DNA of 64,000 nucleotides from a virus. The stretch lies in IMG/VR virus record IMGVR_UViG_3300043788_000114, positions 62,001 through 126,000 of that record. One strand, given 5' to 3'. The position numbers and the translations under genes were made by a program. Shown here in pieces: positions 44,959-53,322 of this stretch. The notes under the pieces are model-generated. The model had not been told where the DNA came from, made no database searches, and saw only the letters and a program-made list of their open reading frames with translations. Positions within the stretch are counted from its first letter, which is position 1. Each line of letters opens with the position of its first letter.

Positions 44959-45230
44959 GGCTTCACCGCCTTGGCGAGCGCCGTATTTGCTTTCAGGACT
45001 GCGTACATCAGAGGTGACCCAAACTTCACATCGCCGATTTCGTCACGTAGCTTTTCCAGCGCCGCGTACAGGTCCGGCGCGGCGGCTATCAGGCGAGCGT
45101 TGGCTTCGCCCGTGTATACAGTCTCCACAAGGTTGCCGTCAGCATCGTGGATCATAAAGCCTTGGTCGAACTTAGTGAGCGTCCACGGCCCCGGTGCAAA
45201 CCTGAGCACCTCAGAAGAATTCTGTGTCAT
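44955..45230 (-). CDS. Paralogue of 25780-26064
   Basis: 91 residues. Its N-terminal half is identical in DNA to the plus-strand paralogue for 133 bp (45064-45196); the C-terminal half differs (EKLRDEIGDVKFGSPLMYAVLKA). Role unknown; the pattern is common in phages. Confidence 0.7.
   Translation of the reverse strand: MTQNSSEVLRFAPGPWTLTKFDQGFMIHDADGNLVETVYTGEANARLIAAAPDLYAALEKLRDEIGDVKFGSPLMYAVLKANTALAKAVKP
45064..45196 (-). repeat. 133-bp perfect inverted repeat, right copy
   Basis: Reverse complement is identical to 25799-25931. Confidence 0.97.
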
Positions 45231-45435
45231 CGCTATTCCTCACTTTCAAAGGTTTCGGTAGTTCGATCTTCGGTCGCTTGGCAGGCTTGCGTTTCTTCTT
45301 CACACCGTCCCACTCGCGGCTACGGCAGAATTTGCAGTGCGACGGCGGGCGCTTGGACAGGGTGAGCCATGCTTTCCCACATCCTTGCACTTCACACTGG
45401 CACTCAAGAGCGGATACCTGAACGATCCTCTTCAT
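45211..45435 (-). CDS. Zinc-ribbon protein, paralogue of 46283-46480
   Basis: 74 residues. CQCEVQGCGKAW ... HCKFCRSREWDGVKKKRK: two Cys pairs and a basic end. The same layout occurs in 46283-46480, so the two arose by duplication. Confidence 0.65.
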   Translation of the reverse strand: MKRIVQVSALECQCEVQGCGKAWLTLSKRPPSHCKFCRSREWDGVKKKRKPAKRPKIELPKPLKVRNSDDTEFF

Positions 45436-45800
45436 GCTTGCAACATCCCAGAGCGGAGTTCATCCAACGCCGCCTGCTCGCGGGCCATGACGCGCGACCA
45501 TGTGGCTACCTTTGCTTTAACCCACGGCACTTTCCAATCGAGAGTGCGCGTGGCCTTCAATTCGGTTTCTACCGCGTATATTTCCTGCTCGACATTCGCG
45601 ATCTGCTTCAGGCGCTCACGCGTAAACTTCGCAGCTTCATCCCACAATTCCTTTTGACTGACGCGCGCCAAGATTTTCACGTAGAGATCGTTTGTCGTGA
45701 AGAATGCCCACACAGGTTCATTATTGAGCGTGCTGCCACGGCGGTGAATCTCCACATTCCCCCAGTGCTTCCTCACAAACTCCTCGTTCGCATCCATCAC
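45432..45800 (-). CDS. Hypothetical protein
   Basis: 122 residues starting MMDANEEFVRKHWGNVEIH, helical C-terminal half (KQIANVEQEIYAVETELKA). Coupled to both neighbours. Confidence 0.6.
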   Translation of the reverse strand: MMDANEEFVRKHWGNVEIHRRGSTLNNEPVWAFFTTNDLYVKILARVSQKELWDEAAKFTRERLKQIANVEQEIYAVETELKATRTLDWKVPWVKAKVATWSRVMAREQAALDELRSGMLQA

Positions 45801-45997
45801 ACACCTGCTTTCGGATGGTTGTGGTCCCAGAAGATCGACTTCTCAATCTGGTTACGGGAGACTTCAACGTGTTCCCCATCAAAATCCAGAATGATCGAGT
45901 CCGGGTCAGTGCTGGGGCCGACGACGCGACCGAACTCCTCGCGGCGCTTGTGCCAGACGGTCACGCCCGCAGGCGGATCAGGATATGCTTCGTACAT
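45797..45997 (-). CDS. Hypothetical protein
   Basis: 66 residues (MYEAYPDPPAGVTVWHKRREEFGRVV) preceded by GGAG. Beta-rich (DPDSIILDFDGEHVEV). Overlaps the gene upstream by 20 bases. Confidence 0.6.
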   Translation of the reverse strand: MYEAYPDPPAGVTVWHKRREEFGRVVGPSTDPDSIILDFDGEHVEVSRNQIEKSIFWDHNHPKAGV

Positions 45998-46286
45998 GGG
46001 TATCTCCTTCAATGCGTGGTAGCCAGTGCCGCCGCAGGTTAGAGAACGGCACATCGATCTTCTCTTCCGGTAGTCCCAAGAGGATCGCCTTCTCGGCCAT
46101 CCCGTAGGCTGTTTCCAGATAGCGCCGGTTGATGTCCGCATCGCGGTAAGGAGCAAGACGGAGTGCCCGGTAATACTCGACGATGGCCATCTTGCGGTAC
46201 CAATCCGCCACATAGGGATCAGGCACGACAGCTTGATCGAGCGCGCGCAGGATCGACCGTATCTCCTCCCGGACAGACGGCATCAC
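45978..46286 (-). CDS. Hypothetical helical protein
   Basis: 102 residues (MMPSVREEIRSILRALDQAV), helical, with ADWYRKMAIVEYYRALRLAPY and AYGMAEKAILLGLPEEKI, resembling a TPR-like hairpin. No family recognised. Confidence 0.6.
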   Translation of the reverse strand: MMPSVREEIRSILRALDQAVVPDPYVADWYRKMAIVEYYRALRLAPYRDADINRRYLETAYGMAEKAILLGLPEEKIDVPFSNLRRHWLPRIEGDTHVRSIS

Positions 46287-46480
46287 CGGCCTCGCTTCTT
46301 TGGTTGGCTATCATCATCCTTGCGTCGTTTGTCAACACCGTTCCACGTGTACCGGTGGCACCAGTTACAACGCGTGGGAATGCGTTCGTCCTTCGAGAGC
46401 CACGGCTTACCTTTGCCGATGCAGTCATCTAACTCGCACCGGCATTCATTCACTTTTTTCGTTATGACTTTGACGCTCAT
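46283..46480 (-). CDS. Zinc-ribbon protein
   Basis: 65 residues starting MSVKVITKKVNECRCELDDC; Cys pairs CRC..C and CNWCHRYTWNGVDKRRK. Paralogue of 45211-45435. Confidence 0.65.
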   Translation of the reverse strand: MSVKVITKKVNECRCELDDCIGKGKPWLSKDERIPTRCNWCHRYTWNGVDKRRKDDDSQPKKRGR

Positions 46481-47313
46481 TGCTTCGCCTTTCCGCGCTC
46501 TGCTTCTAGCGCCTCCAGATAGAGTTTCTGTGCCTTGGCCACGTGCTCCTCGGTCTGCGGTACCCCGCCAGTGTTTATCGATAGGAACAGCCATAGGATG
46601 TCAGCCTTCGACACTTTCTCAGAATGCATAGTGGCTATCTGGACCGTCAGGTCCTCGAACACATTCTTGTCATCACGGCTGAACTGGAACCACGTCTTAC
46701 CTTCATAAGGGAAACGTCCCTGAGTGAAGTCTAGGATCGCATTGAGGCGTTGCTTTCCGTCGACTACTTCGTAACGATTCTCCGGATAAGGACGCTCAAG
46801 AAAGACAAACTTCCCTATGTCCATCCTGTTCATAATGCTCTTGACGAGACGCTGTTTGTCTTCGAGCGTCCACACGTAGTCACGCTGGTAGTCTGGCGAG
46901 TCGAGCAACCCTCTCCAATAGGCGTAGTGCAACAGGGCACCCATCGAAGTCTGGGTGTATTGAATGTTGATTCGCGGGCGACCGAAAGCGGTGTCTTCTT
47001 CGAGCGCGATAGGATCAACCGACGTCCACCACACTAACACTGGAATACGGCGGTGGTTGTCCCAGTCCTTCCCGTAAGTAGTTCCACGGTCATGGACGCT
47101 GAGATGGAGCAGGCGACCATCCTTGAGAACTTCTTCCACCCTCGGCTCGTGACGGGCACCGTAGCGAACCGACTCTCCAACCTTGAATGGATAGTTGGAC
47201 GGCGGCACGTTGGCGTCGTAGTCCCCAGAATGAACATGGAAACTTTTCCACTCTCTGGCGAGAAACTCTTCGTAGGTCTGCGGCTCTTTGATTTTCGGTT
47301 CACGCTTTGCCAT
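46477..47313 (-). CDS. DUF262 (GmrSD/ParB-like) protein
   Basis: 278 residues; ATG 47313 follows AAGGAG. Residues about 140-200 (PDYQRDYVWTLEDKQRLVKSI ... YEVVDGKQRLNAILDF) are the DUF262 NTP-binding core: QRDYVW and the DGKQR loop. These domains occur in GmrSD restriction and in phage proteins. A C-terminal DUF1524/HNH nuclease, found in GmrSD, is missing. Role in a phage unknown. Confidence 0.85.
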   Translation of the reverse strand: MAKREPKIKEPQTYEEFLAREWKSFHVHSGDYDANVPPSNYPFKVGESVRYGARHEPRVEEVLKDGRLLHLSVHDRGTTYGKDWDNHRRIPVLVWWTSVDPIALEEDTAFGRPRINIQYTQTSMGALLHYAYWRGLLDSPDYQRDYVWTLEDKQRLVKSIMNRMDIGKFVFLERPYPENRYEVVDGKQRLNAILDFTQGRFPYEGKTWFQFSRDDKNVFEDLTVQIATMHSEKVSKADILWLFLSINTGGVPQTEEHVAKAQKLYLEALEAERGKAKQ

Positions 47314-47531
47314 CACTGCTCTCCTTCTTTCTTCCACATCGTCATCAATCCACGGCCCAGTACGCGGGCCTCGTCCACGGACATGTCAATCGTCAAGCGC
47401 CGGTCGTCATCGCTGTCAAAGTTGATATGGACGCGCTCCGGTCCATCATTACGCTGCGATCCGCTAACATGCGCCTCGCAGAGGACAGGTTTCTTGGATC
47501 GCCGCTTTCCGAATCGTGGCCACGCCATCAT
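47313..47531 (-). CDS. Hypothetical protein
   Basis: 72 residues (MMAWPRFGKRRSKKPVLCEA). Middle part RVHINFDSDDDRRLTIDMSVDEARVLG suggests a small alpha/beta fold. Ends one base inside the DUF262 start. Confidence 0.6.
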   Translation of the reverse strand: MMAWPRFGKRRSKKPVLCEAHVSGSQRNDGPERVHINFDSDDDRRLTIDMSVDEARVLGRGLMTMWKKEGEQ

Positions 47532-47725
47532 CGCTCATTCTCCGCTTGTGCTGCTCGTTCTCTGCCGGTGACGGGCAGAGGTTTGACAGTTCCTTTTCCG
47601 AGGCACCATGGACACACGCGACTTACCCGCACTGTCATGGGCCTGCCATAGATACCGCTCACATCCTTCTGGCCGAAGAGCCAGCGTTCGCCCCCGCATA
47701 CCGTGCAAACCCGTTCAACAGTCAC
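47528..47725 (-). CDS. Zinc-finger protein
   Basis: 65 residues. CTVCGGERWLFG ... CPWCLGKGTVKPLP is a zinc-ribbon with DnaJ-like CxxCxGxG elements. Binds zinc; role unknown. Confidence 0.65.
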   Translation of the reverse strand: MTVERVCTVCGGERWLFGQKDVSGIYGRPMTVRVSRVCPWCLGKGTVKPLPVTGRERAAQAENER

Positions 47726-47954
47726 GCCTGTTCTCCTTGATCGTCACGACGCGAAGATTCGCAGGACGATTGTCGTGAATATCCCCATTGATGTGATCGA
47801 TTGCGAGGCCTTTGTAAATGTGTCCTCCGACAAGTGCGAGCACGGCATCAGCGATGATCTCGCGTGCGTCGTCATCGTACAGGTCGGGATTCTGCAAGTA
47901 ATGCAGGCAGACGCGATTCAAGATCGCCAATCCTCGCTCGACTCGTGTGTTCAT
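47715..47954 (-). CDS. Short HNH-like protein
   Basis: 79 residues from MNTRVERGLAI. LAIDHINGDIHDNRPANLRVVTIKENR is the core of phage HNH_3-type nucleases, but the flanking DNA-binding parts are absent, so it is a truncated or minimal copy. A start four codons earlier (47966) is possible. Confidence 0.65.
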   Translation of the reverse strand: MNTRVERGLAILNRVCLHYLQNPDLYDDDAREIIADAVLALVGGHIYKGLAIDHINGDIHDNRPANLRVVTIKENRRDC

Positions 47955-47967
47955 GGCGACTTCCACG

Positions 47968-48141
47968 CTACCATCCCCCCCGTATCACAGCGGCAGGATG
48001 CACGCTGGCGTTCGTGATGAACCCGTAGGGATTGCCTACTGTCTTCTCCGTGTGGTCCATCTCCACCGTGACCCGCTGTACCTTGAGCGGCTTAGGATTG
48101 GGCATGGGTTCGATGTTCAATTTGGTAAAGTCGATCTTCAC
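47968..48141 (-). CDS. Hypothetical protein
   Basis: 57 residues from a GTG preceded by AAAGGAG (KIDFTKLNIEPMPNPKPLK). Its stop lies just before the HNH-like gene. No family recognised. Confidence 0.55.
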   Translation of the reverse strand: MKIDFTKLNIEPMPNPKPLKVQRVTVEMDHTEKTVGNPYGFITNASVHPAAVIRGGW

Positions 48142-48416
48142 TTCTCTTCTCCTTTTCGATTGGGTGCGTAGGGAATCGGAGCTTCTTGATGCACAATCTG
48201 ATGTATGGTGGCTGAACGCCCAGCAAGTGCGGCAGAGAACTGAGCTTCCAGACTCTCTAGGCTTACCTCCGCATGACAAGCCAAGAGCAATGTCTTCTCT
48301 TTACCCATCACGTAAAAGTGCTCACTCTCCCATTGCCGCAGAAGGTCACGCACGCGAGCGTCTACGTGCGCTTGGTCACCCTCGACTTTGAATATCACAA
48401 ATGCAGTCGTACTCAT
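48138..48416 (-). CDS. Hypothetical protein
   Basis: 92 residues (MSTTAFVIFKVEGDQAHVDARV). Ferredoxin-like alternation of strands and helices. Overlaps both neighbours. Confidence 0.6.
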   Translation of the reverse strand: MSTTAFVIFKVEGDQAHVDARVRDLLRQWESEHFYVMGKEKTLLLACHAEVSLESLEAQFSAALAGRSATIHQIVHQEAPIPYAPNRKGEEK

Positions 48417-49633
48417 TTGGTTGTCCCTTCAAGAGTCGCTTCTGCTTCGTCAAGAGCCTTGCGTAGCTCTTTCTTCGAGACGCGGCCCTCCCACACCTTG
48501 ATATGTTTGCCGCGCGACCACGATTCGCCTTGGCGAATAAGAGTGTGATCCGAGCGGCCATACTGGCTCAACTGCCCGTTCATAAAACGGTGACCGGGAA
48601 TCCGGAAGATGGCGAACTTCTCGCCACGCATCACCAGCTTGGTTATGCGGTGACAGCTAAGGCCGCTCGCGTATGCGTCGATCAATTCTTGGTCGGTAAG
48701 GTTACTCATCGTCTTCGTCCTTTCCCAAGAAGTCACGGCATCCCAGTGATCACTGACTGTTTCCAGTTGCTTCTTCTGGTTATCCTCTTCGTCCTTCCGC
48801 TCCTCATACGCTTCATCGTCGCGGATTTCGGCAACTTTGCCCCGTATCAGGTCGGACAGGACTCGCGGCTCCAGCGCATCAAGCTCCCAGCTATCATCCC
48901 CGTGTTGATCTTGGTACCCCTGAAAGCGGCTGTCTGTGGACTTGGCCGGGTTCGGCGGAGGATTGTACTGCTGAATCTGATCCATGTTGAGAGCGATGCG
49001 GGAGACTTCAAAGTGGGAATCCCCGAAACCCTCATAGTCCATGAACATGCGGATGCGATCCTCAATGTCGCGGCTCATGTCGATGCCTGAAGGATCGTGA
49101 TCCCCAAGGTGGATGATGTGCGTCTTCTGGCCTTTCTGGGCACGCTGAATGAAGCGCTGCGCCGCTTCCCACATTTCAGACTGGGAAACGTAACCGCGAC
49201 AGGAGAAGTATTCGACATCTAACTCATCACAGATACGCTTCACTACTCCGACAAGGGCATCTTTTTCGATCCACACTTCAGGCCGCACATCCTGCGTGTC
49301 CCACTTGTCGATGGCGTACTGATTGGCCACGGCCCGGATGATCTGCTCTGGAGAATCCCAGTGCGAGATAGATTTGACGTTGCGTGTCCGGTCTTCCAAC
49401 ATGCTCCAGTCGATCAACCCGGCAAGACGTCCATCGTTCACGATGGAGCCAAGCCGCTTATACTCGCTTTGCTTGTTGGGAATGATATCCCTAGATACAC
49501 ACTGATAATACAATTGGCGTAGTGTCAGCACGTACCCGGCAGCGGTGTACTCGCGGATGATCTGGTTGCACACGGCAATCAGGTCCAACGACTTCTGTCC
49601 CAGCTTGATGTCTTGATACTTGATCTTCGGCAT
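48413..49633 (-). CDS. Spo11/TopoVI-A-like TOPRIM protein
   Basis: 406 residues. The N-terminal winged-helix LTLRQLYYQCVSRDIIPNKQ resembles the 5Y-CAP of TopoVI-A/Spo11, in which a Tyr of the RQxYYQ motif attacks DNA. The TOPRIM domain has PEVWIEKDALVG (catalytic Glu) and HLGDHDPSGIDMSRD (DxD). The C-terminal 120 residues are charged. A free-standing A subunit without the ATPase B subunit, like 'Mini-A' proteins of mobile elements. It would break or nick DNA. The assignment rests on motifs; the fold was not checked. Confidence 0.7.
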   Translation of the reverse strand: MPKIKYQDIKLGQKSLDLIAVCNQIIREYTAAGYVLTLRQLYYQCVSRDIIPNKQSEYKRLGSIVNDGRLAGLIDWSMLEDRTRNVKSISHWDSPEQIIRAVANQYAIDKWDTQDVRPEVWIEKDALVGVVKRICDELDVEYFSCRGYVSQSEMWEAAQRFIQRAQKGQKTHIIHLGDHDPSGIDMSRDIEDRIRMFMDYEGFGDSHFEVSRIALNMDQIQQYNPPPNPAKSTDSRFQGYQDQHGDDSWELDALEPRVLSDLIRGKVAEIRDDEAYEERKDEEDNQKKQLETVSDHWDAVTSWERTKTMSNLTDQELIDAYASGLSCHRITKLVMRGEKFAIFRIPGHRFMNGQLSQYGRSDHTLIRQGESWSRGKHIKVWEGRVSKKELRKALDEAEATLEGTTK

Positions 49634-49644
49634 TGCTTTCTCCC

Positions 49645-50235
49645 TCAGTAATCCCTATCAGCGCACTCATCGTAGTTCTTGCACTTGCAGCGTTCGTCTG
49701 GTGTTGACCAAGTAGCGGTTTTCGCGCACCACCAAACGTGGTCACAGAGAACATTGTTATCCTGAGTCGGGAATCTCTCGCGGCAAACGGAACAATACTC
49801 CGTGTCGCTTTCGATGGCGTTCTGTTGGAGCCATTCGAGGAGATTCGATACGCCTTCCATGTCGAACGCTTTCGGCAGCTTCAGGAGCCGTCGCGTGCGG
49901 TTCCGCTCACGGATCGCTTTGGTACGCTTCCCACGCCACGGTGGCTTATCACGCGCATCAACCAGAGTGCATGGCGTTTCCTTCACCTTCATGTCGCCCC
50001 AGAGGAAATAGATACCACTCACTGTCGGCGTGTGGAATCCACTGCTCGAATTGTGGAAGATGTAGCCGTAGGTGTCGGACCAGTCCACGTCGTATCCATC
50101 GGCCCCGTAGTAAGTCTTCCCATCATGGCGAGAGATAGCCTCGGTGCGCGTGTAGAGCGAGAACAGTTTGAGCCGTCCGCCTGAGTCTTTGTGAAACTCA
50201 GCCGCAATTCCGATTACCTTTTCATCGCTCGACAT
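49645..50235 (-). CDS. Cys-rich protein of unknown role
   Basis: 196 residues from ATG 50235 (CCGGGAG site). The C-terminus has several Cys/His (YCSVCRERF, CDHVWWCAKT, CKCKNYDEC), a probable zinc domain. The first half is beta-rich (AEFHKDSGGRLKLFSLYTR). Confidence 0.6.
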   Translation of the reverse strand: MSSDEKVIGIAAEFHKDSGGRLKLFSLYTRTEAISRHDGKTYYGADGYDVDWSDTYGYIFHNSSSGFHTPTVSGIYFLWGDMKVKETPCTLVDARDKPPWRGKRTKAIRERNRTRRLLKLPKAFDMEGVSNLLEWLQQNAIESDTEYCSVCRERFPTQDNNVLCDHVWWCAKTATWSTPDERCKCKNYDECADRDY

Positions 50236-50260
50236 TTGCTTTCTCCCGGTTGGTGCGTTA

Positions 50261-50584
50261 TCAATCCTCAATCCCCATCAGTTGCAGGATAGTGACCTGA
50301 ATCTTGTGGTGCTTCGTGAACTCGCCTATATGCGAGAAAACTGTAACGCGATCCGGCGACAGAGAAAGTACAGAATCGTCCCTCGCTACCTTACATTGAT
50401 TCGCCCACATGATCGATCTCCCGGCACATTGCGCCTCTTTCTTCCCACTGGTCATGTGGCAGGGGATTTGAACATCGTTATTCGCAATTATCGCGAACTG
50501 CTTCGGGTCGTTCTTGCCAAGCCAACCGGGAAAACTGCGGCGGCGGAAAGGACACTCTTTGCACGGCTTGGTGTGTTGACGCAT
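50261..50584 (-). CDS. DUF6283-like Cys protein
   Basis: 107 residues from MRQHTKPCKECPFRRRSFPGWLG. KPCKECPFRR..SxPGWLG, IPCHMTSGK and CAGRSIMWANQCK make a family-like cysteine pattern seen in many phages. Metal binding is likely; role unknown. Confidence 0.7.
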   Translation of the reverse strand: MRQHTKPCKECPFRRRSFPGWLGKNDPKQFAIIANNDVQIPCHMTSGKKEAQCAGRSIMWANQCKVARDDSVLSLSPDRVTVFSHIGEFTKHHKIQVTILQLMGIED

Positions 50585-50610
50585 TGCATTCCCTCCCGGT
50601 TGTTCTGTCA

Positions 50611-50709
50611 TCAGAGCAGGATCAACTTCCGCAGTCTCCACGTCACAAAAGCGGCGAGGAGACTAAAGCCGGAAGCGAACCCCACGATGAAACCCTGTAA
50701 CGTTGTCAT
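50611..50709 (-). CDS. Membrane microprotein
   Basis: 32 residues, one transmembrane helix (GFIVGFASGFSLLAAFVTW) and a basic end (RLRKL). GAGGAG lies eight bases before the ATG. Confidence 0.6.
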   Translation of the reverse strand: MTTLQGFIVGFASGFSLLAAFVTWRLRKLILL

Positions 50710-50721
50710 GTCGTTGGCTCC

Positions 50722-51744
50722 TCACGCTGCGATAGGTAACTCGTCTTCATCCTCATCAGGCGGCGGAGTGAGCGCCCGGATATTGGCGCGCGCTTCCCGG
50801 AGCCGCTCTGCCAGTTTCCGCAGGGTGTCAACGTCTTCCGAACGCTCCCACTGCCACGGCACCCTATACGTCTTTCCCTTGGGACGCTTGGCGATGAACG
50901 AGTCAACCCAGTAGCCGCCGTCTTCGAGCGATGCCCACTCATGCCAGCGGGGAGGATAGAGAGCCTTGAATTCAGATTCCAGCTTCCCGATCTGGTAGAC
51001 AGCCGCCGCGTACTGCATGGCGTCTTTCTTGCGCCTGAGCACCGTCGTCTTCCCGATACAAGTCCGGCGACGGCGAGAGTAGATGCTGATACGCGGTTTC
51101 TCTTCATACTCCCGCTTCTCGGTTGTCATCGCTTTGACTTGCTCCCGCAACTTCGCCAGTTTCCAACGGATGACGGATGCCCGCTTGCGATTGAAGCGAT
51201 GGGAACGGAACTCGCTGTACTCCGCAATGACCCGCGCACGCGACTCCTCATCATCCGGAGTAATATCGGGGAAGACGCGAGACCTTGCCTGCGCAAGGAT
51301 TTGAGCTTCTTCCCGCTGGGCCGCTATCAGTTCCGCATTGCGCCGTCTCTCTTCTTTCTCCATTGCCTCTTTTAGCTTGAGAGCTTTGCGCTCGGCAGGA
51401 TTGAGGATGCCCTGAGAGATAACCTTGACGCGTTTTTCCCGTTCCTTATCGGCCCACTTGCTCAATTCCAGCCACACAAGATGGTTCCGCGTGTTAGTCA
51501 CAACGATCTTGCAGGATGTACGCACGCCGCCCTCAGCGATGCCCTTGATCTGAAGCCAGCGCCCGGAGTCACTGGTAGTGGAAGGGTTTGCGGTGATGAT
51601 CTTGACAGAGTGAACTTTCACGCCTTTGAGAGCGCCCTTCAGTAGCGAAGAGCGCACACAGGCCGGAGCGTGACCTTCGACTGGGATAGCGACAAACGGC
51701 GCGGTTCCCCGGAGAGCCGCTTCAACTGACTTGACGTATTGCAT
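50722..51744 (-). CDS. Hypothetical protein, 340 residues
   Basis: Starts MQYVKSVEAALRGTAPFVA. A beta-rich first third, then a highly charged helical middle (EREKRVKVISQGILNPAERKALKLKEAMEKEERRRN) and an acidic tail. No family recognised. Placed between ParB-like and small zinc proteins. Confidence 0.6.
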   Translation of the reverse strand: MQYVKSVEAALRGTAPFVAIPVEGHAPACVRSSLLKGALKGVKVHSVKIITANPSTTSDSGRWLQIKGIAEGGVRTSCKIVVTNTRNHLVWLELSKWADKEREKRVKVISQGILNPAERKALKLKEAMEKEERRRNAELIAAQREEAQILAQARSRVFPDITPDDEESRARVIAEYSEFRSHRFNRKRASVIRWKLAKLREQVKAMTTEKREYEEKPRISIYSRRRRTCIGKTTVLRRKKDAMQYAAAVYQIGKLESEFKALYPPRWHEWASLEDGGYWVDSFIAKRPKGKTYRVPWQWERSEDVDTLRKLAERLREARANIRALTPPPDEDEDELPIAA

Positions 51745-51753
51745 GGCTCTCCC

Positions 51754-52668
51754 TTATGCCGCTTGCGCGACAGGTGTTTCGTTGACAGCGAAGGACGCGA
51801 GTTTAAGAAGCAAGAGGCGGTTGACCGTCACACGATCCTTGCTCCCATCACTCAGGTCAGTCACAGCCACATCCTCAAGCAACTCCTGTACGACTGCAAG
51901 AATGGCCGGTGACGGCGGAGCCGGTTGCGCTTTGATGACTGGACGCCCAGCCGGACCGCGCTTGCCGCGCGCTTTGCGCTCGCTGGCAATAGCCTGAAGG
52001 GACTGCACGGCGGCAGAGCCGTTGACGCGCAAGTGCTCCAAAGCGAGCGATGGAGTCACGGCCTGCGAAGAGAGCATCTGCTTGACTTCGACCGGCGCAT
52101 CGGCAAGCGCCATTGCATCGACAATGAAGGTTGCCCGGTACCCAGTCTTTGTGGCGATTTGCTCATCGCTCCATCCGAAGTTGCGGAGCCGCTGAAAGGC
52201 AGTTCCCAGTTCCCACTTGGAGAGCGGTTTGCCAGTGTTTGCGGTGATTGATTTGAGGAGCCTGTCCGCTTCATTGCCGCCCGACACTTGCACAGTCGGG
52301 ACCGCCAAGATTTCAACACCTTCCGCAATCAACTCAAGGTTAGCTCTCAGGCGGCACTCGCCGTCTACGAGAATCGCGGACTTCGCCGCCACGTCGTAGC
52401 GTACAAGCAACGGCATCAGTGTGCCGTTCTCGCGGATGGAACGTTTCAGTTCATCCAAGTGCGCCCGGTTTTCTGGAAGGCTGTAATCGCGCGGATTATG
52501 ACCGTCTTCCACAACGATGATCCGGGGATCGATCATCGGCATATCGCGGGCTGATTCTTTCAGGTCTCGCAGCCGGTTGACTACGAGAGGTTTCTGCTCC
52601 GCTGATTCGGTAGACCCATTCTGCGCTCTCAGCTTTGCCAGTAAGTCAGCACTGGACTCGTATCGCAT
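51754..52668 (-). CDS. ParB-like nuclease-domain protein
   Basis: 304 residues; ATG 52668 follows CGGGAG. The ParB N-terminal motif appears as GHNPRDYSLPENRAHLDELKRSIRENG, LLVRYDVAAKSAILVDGECRLRANLEL (GExR box) and a helix-turn-helix ELGTAFQRLRNFGWSDEQIATKTGY. It may bind DNA sites or hydrolyse CTP. Promoter with shared box 52704-52734 directly upstream. Confidence 0.85.
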   Translation of the reverse strand: MRYESSADLLAKLRAQNGSTESAEQKPLVVNRLRDLKESARDMPMIDPRIIVVEDGHNPRDYSLPENRAHLDELKRSIRENGTLMPLLVRYDVAAKSAILVDGECRLRANLELIAEGVEILAVPTVQVSGGNEADRLLKSITANTGKPLSKWELGTAFQRLRNFGWSDEQIATKTGYRATFIVDAMALADAPVEVKQMLSSQAVTPSLALEHLRVNGSAAVQSLQAIASERKARGKRGPAGRPVIKAQPAPPSPAILAVVQELLEDVAVTDLSDGSKDRVTVNRLLLLKLASFAVNETPVAQAA

Positions 52669-52703
52669 TGTCTTCACTCCCGCCGATAGATTCGGCATAT
52701 CCG

Positions 52704-52734
52704 ATACTCTGCGCTTCTCACAGTATAATGTCAA
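52704..52734 (-). promoter_or_regulatory. Shared promoter/operator box, copy 2
   Basis: On the minus strand TTGACATTATACTGTGAGAA, then GCGCAGAGTAT. It is the related version of copy 3 (58621-58656); a further ACAGTAT/ATACTGT inverted repeat spans 52720-52755. Confidence 0.55.
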
Positions 52735-52762
52735 GTGTTATTTAACACCATACTGTTAATTA

Positions 52763-52999
52763 CTAGGAAATCTTATCCCAGTTGATGTAGTGGGACTTGT
52801 GATCGAGGGAGCTTGCGGCAAAGATGCCAAACTCCAGAGGAGCCTCGCCGCGCCTCTCGACGGCGATAGGATTCAAACATGCGTAAGCTACTCTCCGGTG
52901 GAAGTTCCTTCCGATCCGCACGATGGGATAGGTTCTCACTTTGCCGGTCAGCTTCACGCGACTGCCAACCTGAAGCGATTCAAACGTGTCGTATGTCAT
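52763..52999 (-). CDS. Hypothetical protein
   Basis: 78 residues (MTYDTFESLQVGSRVKLTG). Beta-rich (VKLTGKVRTYPIVRIGRNFH). First gene upstream of the ParB-like promoter. Confidence 0.6.
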   Translation of the reverse strand: MTYDTFESLQVGSRVKLTGKVRTYPIVRIGRNFHRRVAYACLNPIAVERRGEAPLEFGIFAASSLDHKSHYINWDKIS

Positions 53000-53054
53000 C
53001 GGTCACCTATCAAGGAAAAGATTGAGGCAGGCGGGGAGCCTGCCCCGGTGTGTG

Positions 53055-53276
53055 CTACTTCTTTGCGGCCTTCGCCTTCTTGATTGCCGCCCAGCGTTTG
53101 CGTTGCGCCGCTACGATCCGCTTCTTGCCTGCGGCGCTCAGGTGCCGCTTCTTGGCCTTTGGCTTGGCCTTCGGTTTGGCGTGGTGGGTTGCGAAGATGG
53201 ATTCTACGTCCGCGCGCAGCTTCTTCAGTTTGGCAATCTCCGCGTCGATGAACTGCAAAAGGATATTGACCTTCAT
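53055..53276 (-). CDS. Small basic histone-like protein
   Basis: 73 residues. Helical N-terminus (LLQFIDAEIAKLKKLRADVESIF) and a Lys/Ala/Pro-rich tail (AKPKAKPKAKKRH ... KKAKAAKK) like H1 histone tails. Strong GGGAGG site. Probably binds DNA. Confidence 0.7.
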   Translation of the reverse strand: MKVNILLQFIDAEIAKLKKLRADVESIFATHHAKPKAKPKAKKRHLSAAGKKRIVAAQRKRWAAIKKAKAAKK

Positions 53277-53322
53277 TCATTGCCCCCTCCCGGTGGGCTG
53301 GTTATGCTGCGTTGGTTGCGTA

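Noticed and set aside
52996-53280. 94-residue minus-strand frame overlapping the histone-like gene
   Set aside because: The overlapping 73-residue frame has the better start site and a biologically plausible Lys/Ala tail; this one is a low-complexity frame of it.
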